A DNA stretch of 64,000 bases from Desulforamulus reducens MI-1 (GTDB taxonomy: Bacteria > Bacillota > Desulfotomaculia > Desulfotomaculales > Desulfotomaculaceae): NCBI RefSeq assembly GCF_000016165.1, contig NC_009253.1:1088332-1152331 (forward strand). The letters run 5' to 3'. Positions 35,779 to 44,386 of the stretch are shown here, piece by piece (within the stretch, counting starts at the first letter, position 1; every line of letters begins with the position of its first letter). The translations under genes and the position numbers were made by a program. The notes beneath the pieces were generated by a model. It did not search any database, was not told the origin of the DNA, and was given only the letters and a program-made list of their open reading frames with translations.

Positions 35779-36222
35779 ATGAAAATTCTTGTATTGCATG
35801 GTCCAAATTTAAATCGATTGGGCAAAAGGGAGCCGGCTGTTTATGGTTCTCTTACCCTGGAAGAGATTAATGCCCAGATTTTAAATTTTACCCAAGAACG
35901 AGGAATCAGGGTAGAATTCTTTCAATCCAACCATGAGGGAGATCTGGTGGATCAACTCCAGGCAGCTGCAGAAAGCATGGATGCCGTGGTGTTTAACCCC
36001 GGTGCTTTTACACATTATAGCATCGCCCTGCGGGATGCAGTGGCGTCCATTGATATTCCTGTAATCGAGGTGCATCTATCGAACATCCATGCCCGTGAAG
36101 AATTCCGTCACAAGTCGGTTATTGCACCAGTGGCTGCTGGTCAAATCAGTGGCTTTGGTTCTGCAAGCTATCTACTTGGCATTCAAGCGGCGCTATCCCT
36201 TGCTCAGTCGAGGAGGAATTAA
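35779..36222 (+). CDS. aroQ: 3-dehydroquinate dehydratase, type II
   Basis: Dehydrates 3-dehydroquinate to 3-dehydroshikimate, the step missing from the aroE-C-K-B group upstream. It is 147 aa, as usual for the dodecameric type II enzyme. Motifs: [18 protein letters not shown] with catalytic Arg and Tyr, [28 protein letters not shown], and [15 protein letters not shown] with the catalytic His. ATG 35779 follows GGGAGAAG. Confidence 0.96.
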   Translation: MKILVLHGPNLNRLGKREPAVYGSLTLEEINAQILNFTQERGIRVEFFQSNHEGDLVDQLQAAAESMDAVVFNPGAFTHYSIALRDAVASIDIPVIEVHLSNIHAREEFRHKSVIAPVAAGQISGFGSASYLLGIQAALSLAQSRRN

Positions 36223-36224
36223 TA

Positions 36225-37298
36225 ATGATTGAACGTATAGCGCACCTTCGTGAGAAAATGTCCCAAAGAGGGATTTCTTATTTACTGGTTACCAAACCGG
36301 AAAATCGTTATTACCTCAGTGGTTTTACCGGTACCACTGGGGTTTTGTTGATTGGTCAAGAGACAACAGATTTTTTAACCGATTTCCGCTATATTGAACA
36401 GGTTAAACTACAAAGCCCCCATTTTCGTGTGGTTAAGGTGGAACAGTCATCGCCCTTTGTATTAGTTTATGAATTATTGAGGAATTATAAAGCTGAAAAG
36501 CTGTTTTTTGAAGCAGAGCATTTAACCTATAAAGAATACCAGGACCTTCAGAGCAATTTACCGGGCATAGAACTGGCATCCTGTACAGGATTGGTAGAAG
36601 ACTTGCGGATGATTAAGGATGACTCTGAAATGACAATCATTCGTAAAGCAATGCAAATTGGTGACAAAGCCTTTGAACATATTCTACAGTACATAAAACC
36701 AGGCCGGTCAGAAAAGGATGTGGCCCTGGAACTGGAATTCTTTATGAGAAAGCTAGGTGCTTCGGGCGTTGCCTTTGAAACCATTGTAGCTTCCGGCCCC
36801 CGCTCGGCTCTCCCCCATGGGGTGGCCAGTGACAGGCTATTGGAAGACGGTGATTTTATCACCATGGATTTTGGAGCTTTATATCAGGGGTATAATTCAG
36901 ATATGACCCGTACCGTGGTTATCGGTAAGCCGGATAAAAAGCAACAGGAAATCTATCATATTGTACTGGAAGCCCAAATGGCCGGGCTCCGGGCAGTCAA
37001 GGCGGGTATCCCCGCCCGTCAGGCCGATGCAGCAGCCCGCAGTGTGATTACTAAATATGGCTATGGAGAATACTTTGGTCACGGCACAGGACATGGTGTG
37101 GGCCTCGCCATTCACGAAAATCCCCGGTTAAATACAAAGGACGAAACCATCCTGCAGCCAGGTATGGTGGTCACCGTTGAACCAGGCATTTACCTGCCCC
37201 AATGGGGTGGGGTGCGCATAGAGGATAGTGTTTTGGTAACCGAAGATGGTTGTGAGATACTCACTTCTTCACCAAAAAATGAACTAATTATTCTTTAA
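36225..37298 (+). CDS. Xaa-Pro aminopeptidase-like M24B peptidase
   Basis: 357-aa dinuclear-metal peptidase releasing N-terminal residues before proline. A creatinase N-domain (1-125, with [10 protein letters not shown]) is followed by the pita-bread catalytic domain. Metal ligands are visible in [17 protein letters not shown] (two Asp), [14 protein letters not shown] (His), TVEPGIYL (Glu) and RIEDSVLV (Glu). It starts 2 nt after aroQ and is followed by efp, an order conserved in Bacillus (yqhS-yqhT-efp). Confidence 0.93.
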   Translation: MIERIAHLREKMSQRGISYLLVTKPENRYYLSGFTGTTGVLLIGQETTDFLTDFRYIEQVKLQSPHFRVVKVEQSSPFVLVYELLRNYKAEKLFFEAEHLTYKEYQDLQSNLPGIELASCTGLVEDLRMIKDDSEMTIIRKAMQIGDKAFEHILQYIKPGRSEKDVALELEFFMRKLGASGVAFETIVASGPRSALPHGVASDRLLEDGDFITMDFGALYQGYNSDMTRTVVIGKPDKKQQEIYHIVLEAQMAGLRAVKAGIPARQADAAARSVITKYGYGEYFGHGTGHGVGLAIHENPRLNTKDETILQPGMVVTVEPGIYLPQWGGVRIEDSVLVTEDGCEILTSSPKNELIIL

Positions 37299-37324
37299 AT
37301 TTTGTTACAGGAGGGCGATTTAGG

Positions 37325-37882
37325 TTGATTTCTACCAGTGATTTTAGGACCGGTTTAACGGTCGAGATTGACAACGATGTTTATCAAATCATTGAGTTCC
37401 AACACGTTAAACCCGGTAAAGGTGCTGCTTTCGTACGTACAAAAATGAGAAATATGCGTACCGGGGCAGTGATTGAAAGAACCTTTAACCCCAACGAGAA
37501 ATTGGCGCCTGCCAGAATCGAGCGTCAGGAAGTTCAATACCTGTATAATGATGGCGAGAGTTACAATATGATGAATATGGAAACCTACGACCAGTTTACC
37601 GTTTCCAAAGCAGATATGGGTGATGCCATCAAGTGGTTAAAAGAAAATATGACCCTGACCATTGCCAGCTTCAATGGCAATATTATTGCGGTAGATCTGC
37701 CCAATACGGTGGAACTGGCAGTGGTGGAAACCGCCCCCGGCATCAAAGGGGATACCGCTTCTGGTGGCGGCAAGCCCGCAACCTTAGAAACCGGTGCAGT
37801 GATTAACGTACCATTCTTTGTCAACATCGGCGATGTACTGCAAGTTGATACCCGTACCGGGAACTACGTAAAACGGGTATAA
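37325..37882 (+). CDS. efp: Elongation factor P
   Basis: 185-aa, tRNA-shaped, three-domain factor that relieves ribosome stalling at polyproline stretches. The N-terminal KOW-like domain has [19 protein letters not shown] with the tip Lys, and the C-terminal OB domain has the family signature around [11 protein letters not shown]. It starts at TTG 37325 with AGGAGGG (37309-37315) 9 nt upstream. Confidence 0.97.
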
Positions 37883-37899
37883 TCACCATAATAGGTATA

Positions 37900-37964
37900 A
37901 AACCCCCTTTGCCGAGGAATAATACTGTAGTGTTACTATGGTACCAAATGCAAAGGGGGTTTTT
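37900..37964 (+). terminator. Long-stem terminator overlapping the next gene's ribosome binding site
   Basis: AAACCCCCTTTGC (37900-37912) pairs with GCAAAGGGGGTTT (37950-37962), 13 bp, with a 37-nt loop and a T5 run at 37960-37964. The GGGGG in the 3' arm is also the only SD for the ATG at 37967. Confidence 0.85.
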
Positions 37965-37966
37965 CC

Positions 37967-38395
37967 ATGGATAGTTTAAAATCAAAGGTGGCCTACCTGC
38001 AAGGTCTGGCCGATGGCGTGGATCTGCCGATGGAGAGCAAGGAAGGGCGATTACTGAACGGGATTATCAATGTTTTACAGGATGTGGCCGAGGAATTGGA
38101 AGGTCTGGAGGAAGCACAGGAGCAGTTGGAAGACTATGTTGAGACCATTGATGAAGACCTCTATACGTTAGAAGAGGATATCAATGAATGTGACTGTGAA
38201 GCAGAAGACTATGTGGAGGTTGATTGTCCCGGTTGTGGTGAAACCGTCATGTTTAATTCCGATATCCTGGAGGATGATGATATTATTGAAGTAACCTGCC
38301 CCAACTGTGACGAAGTAGTCTACGTCAATGACGATACATATGACAATACCAGTGAGATAGAACCAACGGAAGGCAAAGAAAACAAGAGAATTTAA
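37967..38395 (+). CDS. Acidic zinc-ribbon protein (CD1247 N-terminal domain family)
   Basis: 142 aa, very acidic. A helical N-terminal domain (DSLKSKVAYLQGLADGVDL ... GRLLNGIINVLQDVAEELEGL) common in Clostridia is followed by a coiled Glu-rich region and a zinc ribbon with CPGCGE and CPNCDE (about residues 87-118). Found beside efp in related genomes, as I recall. Function unknown. Its SD lies in the 3' arm of the preceding hairpin. Confidence 0.8.
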   Translation: MDSLKSKVAYLQGLADGVDLPMESKEGRLLNGIINVLQDVAEELEGLEEAQEQLEDYVETIDEDLYTLEEDINECDCEAEDYVEVDCPGCGETVMFNSDILEDDDIIEVTCPNCDEVVYVNDDTYDNTSEIEPTEGKENKRI

Positions 38396-38413
38396 TGCAA
38401 TTTAAAATCACTA

Positions 38414-38446
38414 GGACAGGTGAGCTTTAATAGCACCTGTCCCTTT
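38414..38446 (+). terminator. Intrinsic terminator
   Basis: GGACAGGTG (38414-38422) pairs with CACCTGTCC (38434-38442), followed by CTTTT. Confidence 0.8.
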
Positions 38447-38515
38447 TGCTTTGTGCTAAAAAGTACGTTGTTAGTTCCTATGCTAACTAGTTTTGGTAAT
38501 AAGCAGTGGCAAGTA

Positions 38516-38545
38516 TTGAATCTTCTCTATGGTTGGAGTTATAAT
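38516..38545 (+). promoter_or_regulatory. Sigma-A type promoter
   Basis: TTGAAT (38516-38521) and a perfect TATAAT (38540-38545) with an 18-nt spacer, 38 nt before the CoA-disulfide reductase-like gene. It would make that gene a single unit with its own terminator. Confidence 0.7.
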
Positions 38546-38583
38546 AAAATTGTTGAATTTATGTAGAAATGGGGGAACTACCT

Positions 38584-40278
38584 ATGGCTAGCAAAAAGAT
38601 CCTAATTATTGGCGGTGTAGCGGCTGGTCCTAAAACAGCAGCCCGTGCACGCCGTTTAGATCCCGAAGCACAAATTACTATCTTGGAAAAAGGTAAATAC
38701 ATCTCCTATGCTGGTTGTGGTATGCCTTTTTATCTCTCTGGTAAAATCCATGACTTTGATCACCTTTACTCCACCTCCTATGGCGTAAAACGTGACCCAG
38801 AGTTTTTTAAATCCGAACGGGGCGTGGACGTGTTTACTGGAGTGGAAGCCATTTCCATCGATCGTACCAATAAAAAGGTTGTTGCTCGTGATGTGGAAAC
38901 CGGAGAGGAAAAGATTTTTGAATATGATAAATTAGTATTGGGTACCGGTTCCAATCCCATTACACCTCCCATTGAAAACCTTGACCTGAAGGGTGTCTAC
39001 CGTTTGAATCATCTTACCGACGCTGCTGCCATTAAACAGGCTTTAGATGCCGGCGAAGTGAACGATGTTGTTGTCATTGGCACTGGTTTTATCGGTATGG
39101 AGGCTGTGGATGCCATATTCAGCCCCAGGCGTACAGTAACCGTGGTAGAGTTTAGAGAAACCCTGTTGCCCGGTATTCTTGATCCCGACATGGGTAAGTT
39201 GCTGTACAAGAGCTTCTATGAGCAGGGCTTAGAAGGACGTTTTGGCGAAAAGGTTCTCAAATTAGAAGGTGAAGATGGTCGTGTAAGTAAGGTTATTACC
39301 GATAAGGGTTCCATTGATGCAGATGCTGTTATCTTGGCTGTGGGTGTTCGGCCCAATGTAAAACTGGCCCAGGATGCTGGCCTTACCATTGGTGAAACCG
39401 GTGCCATTGCAGTCAATGAATATATGGAAACCAGTGATCCCGATATCTATGCTCTGGGTGATTGCGCAGAAAATACCAACCTGCTCACGGGCAAAAAAGT
39501 CTTTGCTCCCATGGCCACCTATGCAAACCGACAGGGCCGTGTAGTTGGTGACAACGTTACTGGTCGTAAATCTACTTTCAAAGGTATTTTAGGGACCGGC
39601 GTACTGCACTGTATGGATATGAACGTTGCTCGGACTGGCTTGGGAGAAGTACAAGCCCGTGCCCTGGGCTATGATATTGAAACCATTACCGTAGCCACCT
39701 TTGATATGACCCACTATCATCCCAATAGCAACAAAATTGTTCTCAAGATGATAGCAGAGAAGGGTACCCAAAGAATTTTGGGCATCCAGGGTCTTGGCAA
39801 AGGTGAAGTTGCTAAACGGGCTGATGTGGTGGCTGCCTTAATTCAATACGGCGGCACCCTGGATGACCTGTTGAACGTTGACCTTGGTTATGCACCACCC
39901 TATAATACGCCCATTGACCCTATGGTGCATGCGGGCAATGCATTGAAGAACAAACTGGAGGGTATTGCCAATACCTATACTCCGGCAGAAGTACAAGCCA
40001 AGTTGGAAAAAGGTGACGACTTTGTCCTGTTAGATGTTCGTACAGCACAACAGTTTAATATGCGCTACATTGAAGATGAACGGACTAAACAGTTAGCCTT
40101 GGGAGAATTGCGGCAGAAATTGGCTGAGGTACCCAAGGATAAAGAAATTGTAACCGTCTGTGTCATGGGGTCCCGGGCCTATGAAGCAGCCCGTATCCTG
40201 GAAGGTGCCGGATTCAACAATGTAAAATTTATGGAAGCTGGTATGGAAGGTTGGCCCTTTGACATGGAAGATTTTTAA
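38584..40278 (+). CDS. CoA-disulfide reductase-like flavoprotein with rhodanese domain
   Basis: 564 aa. Flavoprotein disulfide reductase fold: FAD-binding GGVAAGPKTAARARRLDPEA, the single redox Cys in SYAGCGMPFYLSG (as in CoA-disulfide reductase and NADH oxidase), NAD-binding VVIGTGFIGMEAVD, and the second FAD motif DIYALGDCAE. A rhodanese domain (about 470-564) holds DVRTAQQF and the active-site loop CVMGSRA. The segment that is normally GHIPGA is replaced by YIEDER, so the rhodanese is atypical. Roles in persulfide or CoA-thiol redox chemistry are likely. ATG 38584 follows GGGGGAA. Confidence 0.85.
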   Translation: MASKKILIIGGVAAGPKTAARARRLDPEAQITILEKGKYISYAGCGMPFYLSGKIHDFDHLYSTSYGVKRDPEFFKSERGVDVFTGVEAISIDRTNKKVVARDVETGEEKIFEYDKLVLGTGSNPITPPIENLDLKGVYRLNHLTDAAAIKQALDAGEVNDVVVIGTGFIGMEAVDAIFSPRRTVTVVEFRETLLPGILDPDMGKLLYKSFYEQGLEGRFGEKVLKLEGEDGRVSKVITDKGSIDADAVILAVGVRPNVKLAQDAGLTIGETGAIAVNEYMETSDPDIYALGDCAENTNLLTGKKVFAPMATYANRQGRVVGDNVTGRKSTFKGILGTGVLHCMDMNVARTGLGEVQARALGYDIETITVATFDMTHYHPNSNKIVLKMIAEKGTQRILGIQGLGKGEVAKRADVVAALIQYGGTLDDLLNVDLGYAPPYNTPIDPMVHAGNALKNKLEGIANTYTPAEVQAKLEKGDDFVLLDVRTAQQFNMRYIEDERTKQLALGELRQKLAEVPKDKEIVTVCVMGSRAYEAARILEGAGFNNVKFMEAGMEGWPFDMEDF

Positions 40279-40284
40279 TATGTC

Positions 40285-40318
40285 ACAAAGCCCGTGTAAA
40301 AGACACGGGCTTTGTTTT
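40285..40318 (+). terminator. Intrinsic terminator
   Basis: A perfect 13-bp stem ACAAAGCCCGTGT (40285-40297) / ACACGGGCTTTGT (40303-40315) with a 5-nt loop and T4. Confidence 0.92.
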
Positions 40319-40422
40319 CAATGTGGGAGAATGGTCCTTTTTTCACAACCTTAAAGGGTTTTTAAAGAAGATCTAGAAAATCAATAATTAAGGGTATACA
40401 GTACAATAAGAGGAGGAGAAAA

Positions 40423-42048
40423 GTGAAGAAATTTATTGTTTTATTGTTATCTTTGGTGATGTGTTTTTCCTTTATTATTCCTGCGGGAGCCGAAGAGCTG
40501 TCCCAAGATAAAAAGGCTTTGCTGGATATTATGAATAAGAGTTTTACAGAAATGAACACAGAAATATCATCCACTGCCACTGGTTCTGTAGAATACAAAT
40601 TGAACCAACTGGGTGGCGGATTTTTGATGATGGTACCAGAATTAAGTAAATTGCAGGGAGCTAAGTTGGGTTTTGACTATAAGCTAAATGCTCCTGCGGG
40701 CCAAATGGCAATGCAATGGAAAATAAATTATCAAGGCAAAAGCTACCAGGGGGATATCTATCTTGCAGGGTCCAAAGTGATCTTTACCAAGGATGTTTTT
40801 AAAATGGTCAAAGAAATAGACCCTACTGCAGACATTCCAGACCTAAATACACTGCCCCAGTATCTGTATGTAGATGAACCGGAACTAACTCAGTTGTGGT
40901 CTAGCCCATGGCTTGGCGCAAAAATTAAAGATATCTTGCCATTACAAAACGAACTAATGGCCTTTATCCTAGAAGGAATGCCCAACGAATGCATTAGCAA
41001 TTCGGGTAATAATTTGCGTATTTCCATAAACCAAAAGCAATTTGCTGCTTGCTTAGCAGGTTTGGTGGAAAAAGCCGAAAGTGAACCAGAACGCTTTGCG
41101 GATCTGATGGCAAAATATATCACAAGCCTGGATGCTACCCAGAGCTATGATGAAGTGAAGAACGATATTCTGACTGATATTAAGTCAGAAGACAGTGAGA
41201 TTTCCAGTGCTGATAATATCCTAAAATCCATGGAAGAAGCTGGGATTGAGTTAAAAAATCTGGACTTTGATACTCCCAAAGGCCAAAATGGCTCAAGCAA
41301 ATTTATCTTAAATTTGAATATTAAGGACACCAACACCGCCAGTTCCATCGGTGAAATCAAGGTAACCGTTGATCAAGTTAAATCTGGCAATCAGATAAAG
41401 GGAAATATGGACTTTGACGTAAAATTCGCTGTTAAAGAGCAAAACATGAATGTGAGCTTTAAGCTGGCAGGGGATTATGATCAATCCCAAAGGGATGCAG
41501 CCTCTGATTTTACATTAACAATTGATGCGGCCCAGGGATCTACAAAAATGTTTAATCTGGGACTGGACATACTCTCAAAGGCAAAGGTTGATAAGAATGT
41601 AAACCCGGCAGTACCCCAATTGACAAAGGAAAACAGCCTTGACTTTAGTCAGTTAACCAATGAATCTGATGTTGAGGAAAAAAATCTTTTGCCCGGCTTG
41701 GAACCAAAGGTTAACATTGTTCTAGATGACATTCCCGTTGATTTTGATGTGCAACCCTTGGTAAAAGATGGCCGCACCATGGTACCTGTTAGAACTTTGG
41801 CAGAAGCCCTGGGCTGCAGGGTAAATGCAGTAAACGATCAGGAAGTATATCTAGCTAAGGGCAATCAGTATGTTATGATGAAGCTTGGCGAAAGAAAATA
41901 TACCGTCAACGGTAAAACGAAATTATTGGATGTGCCAGCCTATGTGAAGGATGGCAGAACCTTAGTTCCTCTCCGCTTTATTGCTGAAGAATTAGGCTGC
42001 CAGGTAGAAGCAGACGGTAACATGGTTTACATTACTAGTAATGAGTAG
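40423..42048 (+). CDS. Secreted protein with copper amine oxidase N-terminal-type domain
   Basis: 541 aa. A signal peptide (MKKFIVLLLSLVMCFSFIIPAGA) is followed by a long region of about 400 residues, rich in beta strands, that I do not recognise (it may bind a lipid- or peptide-like ligand). The last 120 residues are two copper-amine-oxidase N-terminal-like repeats (LVKDGRTMVPVRTLAEALGCRV and YVKDGRTLVPLRFIAEELGCQV), a module found in many exported clostridial proteins. GTG 40423 follows AGGAGGAG. No catalytic site is visible. Confidence 0.8.
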   Translation: MKKFIVLLLSLVMCFSFIIPAGAEELSQDKKALLDIMNKSFTEMNTEISSTATGSVEYKLNQLGGGFLMMVPELSKLQGAKLGFDYKLNAPAGQMAMQWKINYQGKSYQGDIYLAGSKVIFTKDVFKMVKEIDPTADIPDLNTLPQYLYVDEPELTQLWSSPWLGAKIKDILPLQNELMAFILEGMPNECISNSGNNLRISINQKQFAACLAGLVEKAESEPERFADLMAKYITSLDATQSYDEVKNDILTDIKSEDSEISSADNILKSMEEAGIELKNLDFDTPKGQNGSSKFILNLNIKDTNTASSIGEIKVTVDQVKSGNQIKGNMDFDVKFAVKEQNMNVSFKLAGDYDQSQRDAASDFTLTIDAAQGSTKMFNLGLDILSKAKVDKNVNPAVPQLTKENSLDFSQLTNESDVEEKNLLPGLEPKVNIVLDDIPVDFDVQPLVKDGRTMVPVRTLAEALGCRVNAVNDQEVYLAKGNQYVMMKLGERKYTVNGKTKLLDVPAYVKDGRTLVPLRFIAEELGCQVEADGNMVYITSNE

Positions 42049-42050
42049 GG

Positions 42051-42125
42051 TGGAAAGTTTGAGAGTTGGAAAGTTTGAAAGCAGAAAGTTGAAAGCTAAA
42101 AACTAAAGACTAAAAGCTAACAGCT
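42051..42125 (+). repeat. Short imperfect direct repeats
   Basis: TGGAAAGTTTGA occurs at 42051-42062 and 42067-42078 (16-nt period), followed by degenerate copies of GAAAGTT and of CTAAA/AGCTAA up to 42125. Purine-rich, non-coding, directly before a terminator. Confidence 0.7.
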
Positions 42126-42131
42126 ATTTTG

Positions 42132-42158
42132 AGAGTGTCATTTTGGCACTCTTTTTTT
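42132..42158 (+). terminator. Intrinsic terminator
   Basis: AGAGTGTC (42132-42139) pairs with GGCACTCT (42145-42152), with one G:T, followed by seven Ts. Confidence 0.85.
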
Positions 42159-42227
42159 ATTTCTTAAACTTAATTGGAATAAAATGACACCTAACTCAAT
42201 ATGTATAAGAAAGGGAGGGGACAAACT

Positions 42228-43241
42228 ATGTCTGTTTTGAGACAAGTTCATGTTTTGGATACAAGCAAGGGCTTGCCCTTGGATGAAGTACTAAAGTTAT
42301 TTCCCCCAAATCTACGCCAAATGCTGACCGAACTTCCCCTGCCCATTAAAGAAGAAGTGGAGGAAATTCGAATTCGACAGGGACGGCCCTTAATGCTGGG
42401 ACTGGCCCAGGGGGATTGCTTTGTAAATGATCAGGGCTCTGTGTCTGCTAAGGCCACGGAGGCCTATACCATTAATAACCTTGATGTAGAGCGGATAACT
42501 CAACTGGTGAGCCGAAGTTCCCTCTATGCCTTGGAGGAAGAACTGAGGAATGGTTATATTACGCTGCCTGGTGGACACAGGGTTGGCATTACCGGTAAAG
42601 TCCTAACTGACCAGGGAGGAATTAGAAATATTAAGTATATTTCCGGCTTTAATTTCCGAATTTCAAGGGCAGTGGTAGGTGTGGCAGATAAGGTTTTGCC
42701 TTACCTCATTTCTTCGGACGGTCGATTTTATCATACCATACTGGTGTCGCCGCCCCGCTGTGGTAAAACTACGATGTTAAGAGAGATCATTCGCAGACTC
42801 AGTGAAGGGGTGCCAGAATTAGGTTTTTCGGGTGTCACTGTGGGTGTGGTGGACGAGCGTTCGGAAATTGCCGGTTGTTATCGGGGTGTTCCCCAGAGGG
42901 ACATCGGCCCTAGAACTGATGTTTTAGATGCCTGTCCTAAGGCTCCGGGTATGATGATGTTGCTGCGTTCCATGGGTCCAATGATCATAGCTACCGATGA
43001 AATTGGACGACAGGAAGATGTGGCAGCCTTGGAAGAGGTACTAAACGCAGGCGTTAAGGTACTGAGTACGGTCCATGGCGCAACTCTGGAAGAATTGGCA
43101 GACCGCCCAGCTCTACAATATCTCTTTAGGATTAAGGCTATCCAAAGGTTTATTATACTGGGTCGGTCCCGGGGGGTGGGGACCGTAGAAGACATCATTG
43201 ACGGCCGGACCATGAGGTCGTTGGGGGTGAAACCATGTTAA
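42228..43241 (+). CDS. spoIIIAA: Stage III sporulation protein AA
   Basis: Mother-cell ATPase of the SpoIIIA-SpoIIQ feeding-tube complex, related to secretion ATPases. 337 aa. Walker A PPRCGKTTM, and GVVDERSEIAG and IATDEIGRQEDVAALEE downstream. ATG 42228 is preferred (GGGAGGGG 42213-42220). First of eight tightly spaced spoIIIA genes, which in Bacillus are transcribed by sigma-E; I could not see a confident sigma-E promoter. Confidence 0.95.
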   Translation: MSVLRQVHVLDTSKGLPLDEVLKLFPPNLRQMLTELPLPIKEEVEEIRIRQGRPLMLGLAQGDCFVNDQGSVSAKATEAYTINNLDVERITQLVSRSSLYALEEELRNGYITLPGGHRVGITGKVLTDQGGIRNIKYISGFNFRISRAVVGVADKVLPYLISSDGRFYHTILVSPPRCGKTTMLREIIRRLSEGVPELGFSGVTVGVVDERSEIAGCYRGVPQRDIGPRTDVLDACPKAPGMMMLLRSMGPMIIATDEIGRQEDVAALEEVLNAGVKVLSTVHGATLEELADRPALQYLFRIKAIQRFIILGRSRGVGTVEDIIDGRTMRSLGVKPC

Positions 43242-43753
43242 AAATCATTGGTGCAGCAGTGGTGGTGTTCTTTTGTACGTTAATAGGTATGACGGTAGCC
43301 AGTGGCTATAGCAGACGGCCCGGAGAGATTCGTGCCCTATTAAATGCCCTGCAAATCTTGGAAACAGAGATAGCCTACGGGGCGACACCCTTACCCGATG
43401 CTATGACCAGTGTGGCAGAACGTTGTGATCCCAGGGTGGCCTTGTTATTTAGCAGGGCTGGGACTGAATTAATGAGCATGCGGGGAATTACTGCCAGGGA
43501 AGCCTGGCAAACGGCCCTAAGTCAGTATTACCCAAAATCATCGATAGCCAAGACGGATCGGGCTATCCTTGTGGAATTGGGTACTAGTCTTGGGATGTCC
43601 GACAGGGAGGATCAGATAAAGCATCTGGTACTGGCAAAGGAACAATTAAAACTAGAGCATGCCAAAGCAGAAGAGGCCTCCCTAAAGAATACCAAAGTCT
43701 ATCATTATTTGGGTTTCCTGGGTGGTCTAACGGTGGTGCTAATCCTTATCTAA
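43235..43753 (+). CDS. spoIIIAB: Stage III sporulation protein AB
   Basis: 172 aa, GspF-like platform analogue with an N-terminal membrane segment, the RRPGEIRALLNALQILETEI stretch characteristic of the family, and a C-terminal hydrophobic segment (GFLGGLTVVLILI). The start overlaps spoIIIAA by 7 nt. Confidence 0.94.
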   Translation: MLKIIGAAVVVFFCTLIGMTVASGYSRRPGEIRALLNALQILETEIAYGATPLPDAMTSVAERCDPRVALLFSRAGTELMSMRGITAREAWQTALSQYYPKSSIAKTDRAILVELGTSLGMSDREDQIKHLVLAKEQLKLEHAKAEEASLKNTKVYHYLGFLGGLTVVLILI

Positions 43754-43770
43754 GAAGGGGGATGTGAGGC

Positions 43771-43971
43771 ATGGGTAATATCGATCTGATCTTTAAGATT
43801 GCAGGGGTTGGATTGTTAACGGCAGTTCTGACAACGTTACTCAAAGAGTACAAAAAGGATGATTATGCTGTTCTGGCCACTCTAGGTGGCTTAACAGTGG
43901 TGCTTTTCTGGGTGGTGCAACTCCTGGGAGGGTTGTTTGATCAGGTAAAATCGGTATTTAAGTTGTTTTAA
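43771..43971 (+). CDS. spoIIIAC: Stage III sporulation protein AC
   Basis: 66-aa membrane protein with two helices separated by LLKEYKKDDYAVLATLGG, the conserved SpoIIIAC/AD core. Likely forms a ring with SpoIIIAD in the mother-cell-side membrane. Confidence 0.93.
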   Translation: MGNIDLIFKIAGVGLLTAVLTTLLKEYKKDDYAVLATLGGLTVVLFWVVQLLGGLFDQVKSVFKLF

Positions 43972-43986
43972 AAAGGGGTCAGGGGT

Positions 43987-44373
43987 ATGGATATTTTACA
44001 AATCGTTGGGCTGGGGTTGGTGGTTTGCATTCTTGCCATTATCCTGCGCCAGCAGAAGCCACCCATGGCTACATTATTGACAATGACAGCAGGTATCATC
44101 ATATTTTTTGCCATGATGTCCCAAATTACAGCGGTCTTTAATGTTCTACGGGATTTGGCCAGTCAGGCCAATGTAAGTATGGTTTATATGGGTACCATTC
44201 TGAAAATTGTAGGCATTGCCTATATTGCAGATTTTGGCTCTCAGATATGCCGAGATGCCGGGGAAAGTGCCCTGGCTTCAAAAATAGAATTTGCAGCTAA
44301 AATTATTGTTCTGGTAATGGCAGTACCTATTATTGTGGCAGTGCTGCAATCTCTGATAAAACTGGTGCCTTAA
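43987..44373 (+). CDS. spoIIIAD: Stage III sporulation protein AD
   Basis: 128-aa, four-helix membrane protein. ILRQQKPPMATLLTMTAGIIIFF is the AC-like repeat; YIADFGSQICRDAGESALASKIEFAAK is the family signature. It ends 13 nt before the spoIIIAE start. Confidence 0.94.
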   Translation: MDILQIVGLGLVVCILAIILRQQKPPMATLLTMTAGIIIFFAMMSQITAVFNVLRDLASQANVSMVYMGTILKIVGIAYIADFGSQICRDAGESALASKIEFAAKIIVLVMAVPIIVAVLQSLIKLVP

Positions 44374-44386
44374 GGTGGGGAGAAGG

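Noticed and set aside
42051-42125. CRISPR-like repeats
   Set aside because: Units are 7-12 nt, degenerate and nearly contiguous, with no spacers. No CRISPR array or cas gene was found in the window.
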